This document shows positions 49,549 through 53,286 of a stretch of 53,286 bases of DNA, piece after piece; position 1 is the first letter of the stretch; each line of letters opens with the position of its first letter. The position numbers and the translations under genes are program-made. Source of the stretch: Paenibacillus tianmuensis (GTDB lineage: Bacteria; Bacillota; Bacilli; Paenibacillales; NBRC-103111). Location: assembly GCF_900100345.1 (NCBI RefSeq), contig NZ_FMTT01000043.1:1-53286 (forward strand), written 5' to 3'. The notes below the pieces were generated by a model. The model was not told the origin of the DNA. It saw only the letters and a list, made by a program, of their open reading frames with translations, and did not search any database.

Positions 49549-49878
49549 ATGACAATGGAATTTGAAAAGTTAGCGGATATTCTGAAAGCTCTTGCCGATC
49601 CGACAAGGCTGAAAATCCTTTCTTTGCTCCGTACTCGCGATTGCTGCGTGTGCGAACTGGTTCCCATTTTTAACATTTCCCAACCAGCCATTTCTAAACA
49701 TGTAAGCCGTCTGAAAACGGCTGAACTGGTTCGGGAAACGCGAAAGGGACAATGGGTGTTCTATTCAATCAACGAGAAACGATTAGACGAAATTGGGTAT
49801 GCCTTGTCCAATCTGCCTGATCTATCCGAGGAGCTGCGGAAATTAGAGCAACAAGGACTGACGGTTAGATGCGAGTAA
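49549..49878 (+). CDS. arsR: Arsenic-responsive ArsR repressor
   Basis: The 109-residue winged-helix protein begins MTMEFEKLADILKALADPTR and has a CCVCEL cluster (Cys32, Cys33, Cys35) in helix 3, the As(III)/Sb(III)-binding box of ArsR. Start at 49549 has GGGGTG at the right distance; GTG at 49540 is less likely. An AT-rich promoter with a TATAGTTATA dyad (49513-49524) precedes it. It is the first gene of arsR-acr3-arsC. Confidence 0.92.
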   Translation: MTMEFEKLADILKALADPTRLKILSLLRTRDCCVCELVPIFNISQPAISKHVSRLKTAELVRETRKGQWVFYSINEKRLDEIGYALSNLPDLSEELRKLEQQGLTVRCE

Positions 49879-49893
49879 AGGGGGTTACAGCAG

Positions 49894-50949
49894 GTGAGCA
49901 AGCAAGAGAGAAAACGGCTTTCTTTTCTGGACCGCTATTTGACGTTATGGATTTTTGTTGCGATGGCGTTAGGGATTGGCCTCGGTTACGTATTTCCTAA
50001 CTTTGTCGCCGGTTTGAATGAATTTCAAGTCGGAACCACATCGATACCGATTGCGGTTGGCCTCATTTTAATGATGTATCCGCCGCTGGCGAAGGTACGA
50101 TACGAAGAAATCGGCCGCGTCTTCCGAAATAGCAAGGTGTTAACCATTTCATTAATTCAAAATTGGCTCATTGGCCCGATCTTAATGTTTTTCTTGGCCA
50201 TTATTTTTCTCCAAGGCTATCCTGAATACATGGTCGGCCTTATTATGATCGGTTTAGCCCGTTGTATTGCCATGGTTATCGTTTGGAACGATTTGTGCAG
50301 AGGGGATGCCGAGTACGCGGCGGGACTCGTTGCTTTTAACTCGATCTTCCAAGTTTTGTTTTACTCCGTCTACACCTATGTCTTTGTTACGATTTTGCCG
50401 GGATGGTTTGGTTTGGAAGGCGTCGTTGTTGATATTACGATGGCCGAAGTCGCCAAGAGCGTGTTTATTTATTTAGGGATACCGTTTCTGGCCGGGTTCA
50501 TTACGCGTTATTCGCTTGTAAAGGCAAAAGGGCGGTCTTGGTACGAAACGGTCTTTATTCCGAAAATCAGTCCCATTACACTGATCGCATTACTGTTTAC
50601 GATCATCGTCATGTTCTCGCTTAAAGGTGAAACGATTATCCAATTGCCTTTAGATGTCGTGAGGATCGCGATTCCGCTTTTGATTTACTTTGTCGTCATG
50701 TTCCTGATTTCGTTTTTCATGGGCAAAAAAGCCGGGGCTGGTTATCCAGTCGCTTCTACACTGGCATTTACCGCCTCGGGGAATAACTTCGAGCTGGCAA
50801 TCGCCGTTGCCGTTGGGGTGTTTGGCATTCATTCCGGCGCAGCATTTGCGGCTGTCATCGGTCCTCTTGTGGAAGTCCCCGTGATGATTGCCTTAGTCAA
50901 CGTCGCTCTCCGATTTCAGCGGAAGTATTTTTCAAAGCAATCAGCTTAA
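49894..50949 (+). CDS. acr3: ACR3-family arsenite efflux transporter
   Basis: The 351-residue protein has about ten helices and the ACR3 motif [20 protein letters not shown], whose first cysteine is required for arsenite transport, plus [17 protein letters not shown] near the end. It exports As(III) using the proton gradient. It lies 15 bases after arsR in the same operon; the start is GTG at 49894 (AAAGGGGG upstream). Confidence 0.93.
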   Translation: MSKQERKRLSFLDRYLTLWIFVAMALGIGLGYVFPNFVAGLNEFQVGTTSIPIAVGLILMMYPPLAKVRYEEIGRVFRNSKVLTISLIQNWLIGPILMFFLAIIFLQGYPEYMVGLIMIGLARCIAMVIVWNDLCRGDAEYAAGLVAFNSIFQVLFYSVYTYVFVTILPGWFGLEGVVVDITMAEVAKSVFIYLGIPFLAGFITRYSLVKAKGRSWYETVFIPKISPITLIALLFTIIVMFSLKGETIIQLPLDVVRIAIPLLIYFVVMFLISFFMGKKAGAGYPVASTLAFTASGNNFELAIAVAVGVFGIHSGAAFAAVIGPLVEVPVMIALVNVALRFQRKYFSKQSA

Positions 50950-50969
50950 CATAAACAGGAGGACTCACC

Positions 50970-51398
50970 ATGTCAGATAACAAAAAACTCGTTTATTTCC
51001 TTTGTACGGGAAACTCTTGCCGCAGCCAAATGGCGGATGGATGGTTGAAGGCGCTCGGTCGTGATCGCTACGAAGTAAAAAGCGCCGGGTTGGAGGCACA
51101 TGGGCTGAATCCCCGTGCCGTCCAGGTGATGAAGGAAGCCGATGTGGATATTAGCGGCCATACATCGGATGTCATCGATCCGGTGATTTTGAATCGGGCT
51201 GACTATGTGATTACGCTATGTGGCCATGCAGATGAACATTGTCCGGTGATTTCGAATAAAAACGTCGTGAAATGGCATTGGGGCTTCGATGATCCAGCCA
51301 AGGCCACCGGCACCGAGGAAGAAATCATGGGCCAATTTCGAGCGGTTCGGGATGCGATTAAGTCGCGTATCGAAAAGTTTCTTGCCAAAGGTCGCTAA
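50970..51398 (+). CDS. arsC: Thioredoxin-coupled arsenate reductase
   Basis: The 142-residue low-molecular-weight phosphatase-like enzyme has the P-loop CTGNSCRSQ (Cys12, Arg18) and the relay cysteines Cys84 and Cys91 (LCGHADEHC), the three-cysteine arrangement of Bacillus/Staphylococcus ArsC that is reduced by thioredoxin. It makes arsenite for export by ACR3. AGGAGG precedes the ATG. Last gene of the operon. Confidence 0.95.
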   Translation: MSDNKKLVYFLCTGNSCRSQMADGWLKALGRDRYEVKSAGLEAHGLNPRAVQVMKEADVDISGHTSDVIDPVILNRADYVITLCGHADEHCPVISNKNVVKWHWGFDDPAKATGTEEEIMGQFRAVRDAIKSRIEKFLAKGR

Positions 51399-51412
51399 AA
51401 TTGCAGGAAAAG

Positions 51413-51440
51413 GCGTGCAGCGTTATGGCACGCTTTTTTT
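51413..51440 (+). terminator. Terminator of the ars operon
   Basis: GCGTGC and GCACGC pair around AGCGTTATG and are followed by seven Ts. Confidence 0.85.
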
Positions 51441-51519
51441 GTTTGGCCATCATCAGCTCTGTGAACGATGAACCCAAGTCTAAGGTAACCGGCTAAGAAG
51501 AATCGTCAATTGATTTATA

Positions 51520-52053
51520 TTATCTTAATGGTCCATTTAATCGTATAAATTCGTCGTATAAAGCATCTATCTTAACAATAACTTCAAACGGAATACCTTC
51601 ATCATAATCCTCTGGATATAAATCAATGACCTTCGTTCCAACTGATTTCAACATCAATTCTGGAATAGGACTTTTCACAGGGATTTTCGGATAATCATTT
51701 GCGCGTCCTACTTCTGGATGCATTGGATCATACCAAATATCATAGTCTGCATAAAATCCATCTGTATAGCGTTGTTCCAATAATCTCAACATTTTATATG
51801 TTTCCTTGTCATATGAAACGATAGCTTCAGCTTCCGAGGCGAATTGGACATACCATGCAGCTCCCATGTACCAGTAAATGGACAAGGCAGTTGCTTTATC
51901 TATTTTGGGATTGTTAATTAACCATTCGATCCCTTGACTATTACCATCATAATTTGAAGCTGCTGCATATATATGCCATTCTTCAGGTGTTGCTGTTTCT
52001 AAAAATTCTTGAAGTATTTCCCATTCTTTTTGCTCTAATTCTTCATTTGTCAT
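51520..52053 (-). CDS. DUF4274-domain protein
   Basis: From the ATG at 52053 (GGAGG eight bases upstream) the product has 177 residues. The stretch TATPEEWHIYAAASNYDGNS through EWLINNPKIDKATALSIYWY matches the DUF4274 pattern. The remainder has repeated P and D-rich turns. It is AT-rich. Function unknown; DUF4274 proteins often occur singly in accessory regions, sometimes beside polymorphic-toxin type genes, but no toxin is seen here. Confidence 0.7.
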   Translation of the reverse strand: MTNEELEQKEWEILQEFLETATPEEWHIYAAASNYDGNSQGIEWLINNPKIDKATALSIYWYMGAAWYVQFASEAEAIVSYDKETYKMLRLLEQRYTDGFYADYDIWYDPMHPEVGRANDYPKIPVKSPIPELMLKSVGTKVIDLYPEDYDEGIPFEVIVKIDALYDEFIRLNGPLR

Positions 52054-52174
52054 CCTGAATTCCTCCATTTTTCTCGAAGCCAATTGGCTTGGTTTACTTT
52101 ACAGTATATAAATAATCCTTGCATCATTATACCAATATATTGAATCTTTACAAACTATTCAGCAGGCAGCAGTG

Positions 52175-52591
52175 TTAGTTTGTATCTTTTAAGTTCCCTA
52201 TAATCCAGCTAATTATTATTTCTTTTACCTTTTCCAAGTTATGATTATTTAATGTACAAACTATTACCAACTCATTCTGTTTGTGATTGTTGTCCATAGA
52301 ACTATTATTCCAATAAGAAAATACATTCTCATTCATAGGGTTTTCTTGAATAATCCTTATGACTTTGTCATTCTTTTTAGATTTTGCCGAAAATATAGGA
52401 TTTCCATCCATCATTTTTTTTCCATTACCGAAGGTAGTTTTATAATAAGGGCTTATCCAATCACGACCATCAATATTCTCTTTGTCTAACAACATAAAAA
52501 ACATGTCAATCCAATATTTTTCTAAAGCAACATACACCTCTTCATCATCCAAGAAATTATCAAAACAATGAAGACTATTACTACTTTCCAT
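52175..52591 (-). CDS. Hypothetical protein, 138 residues
   Basis: From the ATG at 52591 (GGAGGTGG upstream) the product is a charged, aromatic-rich cytoplasmic protein (MESSNSLHCFDNFLDDEEVY ... KEIIISWIIGNL). I recognise no family. Such small AT-rich genes beside DUF4274 may be immunity-like, but nothing in the sequence shows it. Confidence 0.6.
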   Translation of the reverse strand: MESSNSLHCFDNFLDDEEVYVALEKYWIDMFFMLLDKENIDGRDWISPYYKTTFGNGKKMMDGNPIFSAKSKKNDKVIRIIQENPMNENVFSYWNNSSMDNNHKQNELVIVCTLNNHNLEKVKEIIISWIIGNLKDTN

Positions 52592-52660
52592 GACAGCCAC
52601 CTCCAACATCATCGATTATATCAGGTACAAACGATTCTACAGAAAAGGATATTATACCAT

Positions 52661-52967
52661 TTAATGGTAAAAAACATGAACGAGTTTTTTAGTATCATTT
52701 TTTTTGTGATAAGTCAACGCCATTTGAATACACAGTGTTAATTCTTCAATTGGTAACTCGCTGTTAACTGAAATTAAGATTGCTCTGTTTTTAGAAAAGT
52801 CTAAAGAGTTACCAAATAGTTCTCTCCATTCTTCAACTAAAGTTGTTTGACAATGTACGAAAAGACCTATTTGTGAATCTGAAAAACGATCGATTCGAAT
52901 AGGTGTACCGTTTTTGGATGAAAAAGTTAATTGTCCCCATTTTAAACTCTCTTGAATAGTTTTATCT
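52661..52967 (-). pseudogene. DUF1801-like protein, 5' cut off by IS4
   Basis: The minus strand reads DKTIQESLKWGQLTFSSKNG, TPIRIDRFSDSQIGLFVHCQ, EEWRELFGNSLDF, and ends KKLVHVFYH at TAA 52661-52663. This matches the C-terminal two-thirds of DUF1801 (YdhG-like) proteins. It has no start codon in range because IS4 copy 3 begins at 52968. Since the frame is otherwise clean, the insertion is likely recent. Confidence 0.75.
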
Positions 52968-53286
52968 CAGGCCTGTTGATTAACCACTAAATGGTAGAAA
53001 AAAGATCGCCTTTGCTGTAGAATCGTTTGTACCACCAAGCGATTCGAGAAAGAGGCGATCTCATGAAAAATTGTATCACGATTCCATCCGTTCTTCAATC
53101 CATTCTGAGTCTTGAAGAAGTCAAATCAATTGTGCAAATGATAGGTTATGAAGACAAAGCCCGTAAGTTTACGGTATATGACTTGTTGCAATATTGGTGC
53201 ACGGCTGCCCATCAACAATGGGAGGGTTACCGGGCAGGGGTTGACTGCGCTCATTCCTGCGGCTTAATTCAGGTTCACTATTCTAG
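52968..53286 (+). mobile_element. IS4-family element, copy 3 (left end and transposase start, runs off the window)
   Basis: The left end (CAGGCCTGTTGATTAACCAC) and about 95 bases of leader match copy 2. The transposase frame starts at the ATG 53063-53065 and reads MKNCITIPSVLQSILSLEEV, then DKARKFTVYDLLQYWCTAAH and HSCGLIQVHYS without a stop to the window end (74 codons). It is the IS4 N-terminal region, and unlike copies 1 and 2 it shows no damage here. Copies 2 and 3 are in the same orientation about 33 kb apart. Confidence 0.88.

Noticed and set aside
1..53286. CRISPR arrays, tRNA or rRNA genes, T-box or other riboswitch leaders
   Set aside because: No regularly spaced repeats, cloverleaf sequences or leader motifs were recognised on either strand; the repeats present are IS copies and operator dyads.
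19926..53286. Composite transposon bounded by IS4 copies 2 and 3
   Set aside because: Copy 2 is degraded and the enclosed genes are core-type operons, so mobilisation as a unit is improbable; only recombination between direct repeats is considered.

Overview
The window reads as a chromosomal segment of an aerobic, endospore-former-like Gram-positive (Bacillales; my guess is Paenibacillaceae, e.g. a Paenibacillus or Brevibacillus relative). The grounds are strong AGGAGG ribosome sites, sigma-A promoters, the bd-oxidase plus CydDC layout, a Bacillus yng-like leucine pathway, ACR3/thioredoxin-type arsenic genes and ISL3/IS4/IS1595/IS110 family insertion sequences. No rRNA, tRNA or CRISPR array was seen. 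The species is inference.

Layout. 1-9450: the end of an ISL3 element, a thioesterase and EamA exporter divergent from a MocR regulator, then small stress/regulator modules (DinB, TetR + membrane protein, ArsR + SRPBCC, HxlR + RidA), a histidine phosphatase and an SH3-like protein. 9604-15587: cydA-cydB-cydD-cydC, encoding cytochrome bd quinol oxidase and its assembly ABC exporter. 15830-20660: a gene graveyard containing an IS4 end, VOC and IS1595 fragments, a TPR/SEC-C protein, a UPF0158 gene broken by one UGA, a helicase remnant resembling TOTE-type conflict helicases, a second IS4 copy, a duplicated 5' piece of the SH3 gene and an MFS stub. 20652-23119: EthD-like protein, ArsR and LysR regulators. 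23272-32673: a nine-gene operon for leucine/branched-chain keto acid breakdown (BCKDH E1a, E1b, E2; acyl-CoA dehydrogenase; two-part biotin carboxylase plus carboxyltransferase; enoyl-CoA hydratase; HMG-CoA lyase). 32876-37474: secreted repeat protein, class II UvrA-like ATPase, short-chain dehydrogenase.

37584-45295 is the most coherent specialised system: LacI regulator, pseudouridine-5'-phosphate glycosidase (PsuG), PfkB kinase (PsuK), and a complete BMP-type nucleoside ABC importer (lipoprotein, double ATPase, two permeases). It reads as a self-contained pseudouridine uptake and catabolism operon, with two identical 16-bp LacI operators and a 36-bp inverted repeat in the psuG leader.

45413-53286: an AT-rich accessory region with a TetR-deaminase-metallo-hydrolase cassette carrying two homopolymer frameshifts, a TPR protein, a broken IS110, and an arsenic locus (arsR-acr3-arsC) beside remnants of arsD and a flavoprotein and an intact Cys-rich MarR regulator. 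Three copies of one operator lie in front of the MarR gene and the two remnants. DUF4274 and unknown proteins follow, then a DUF1801 gene cut off by a third IS4 copy that runs out of the window.
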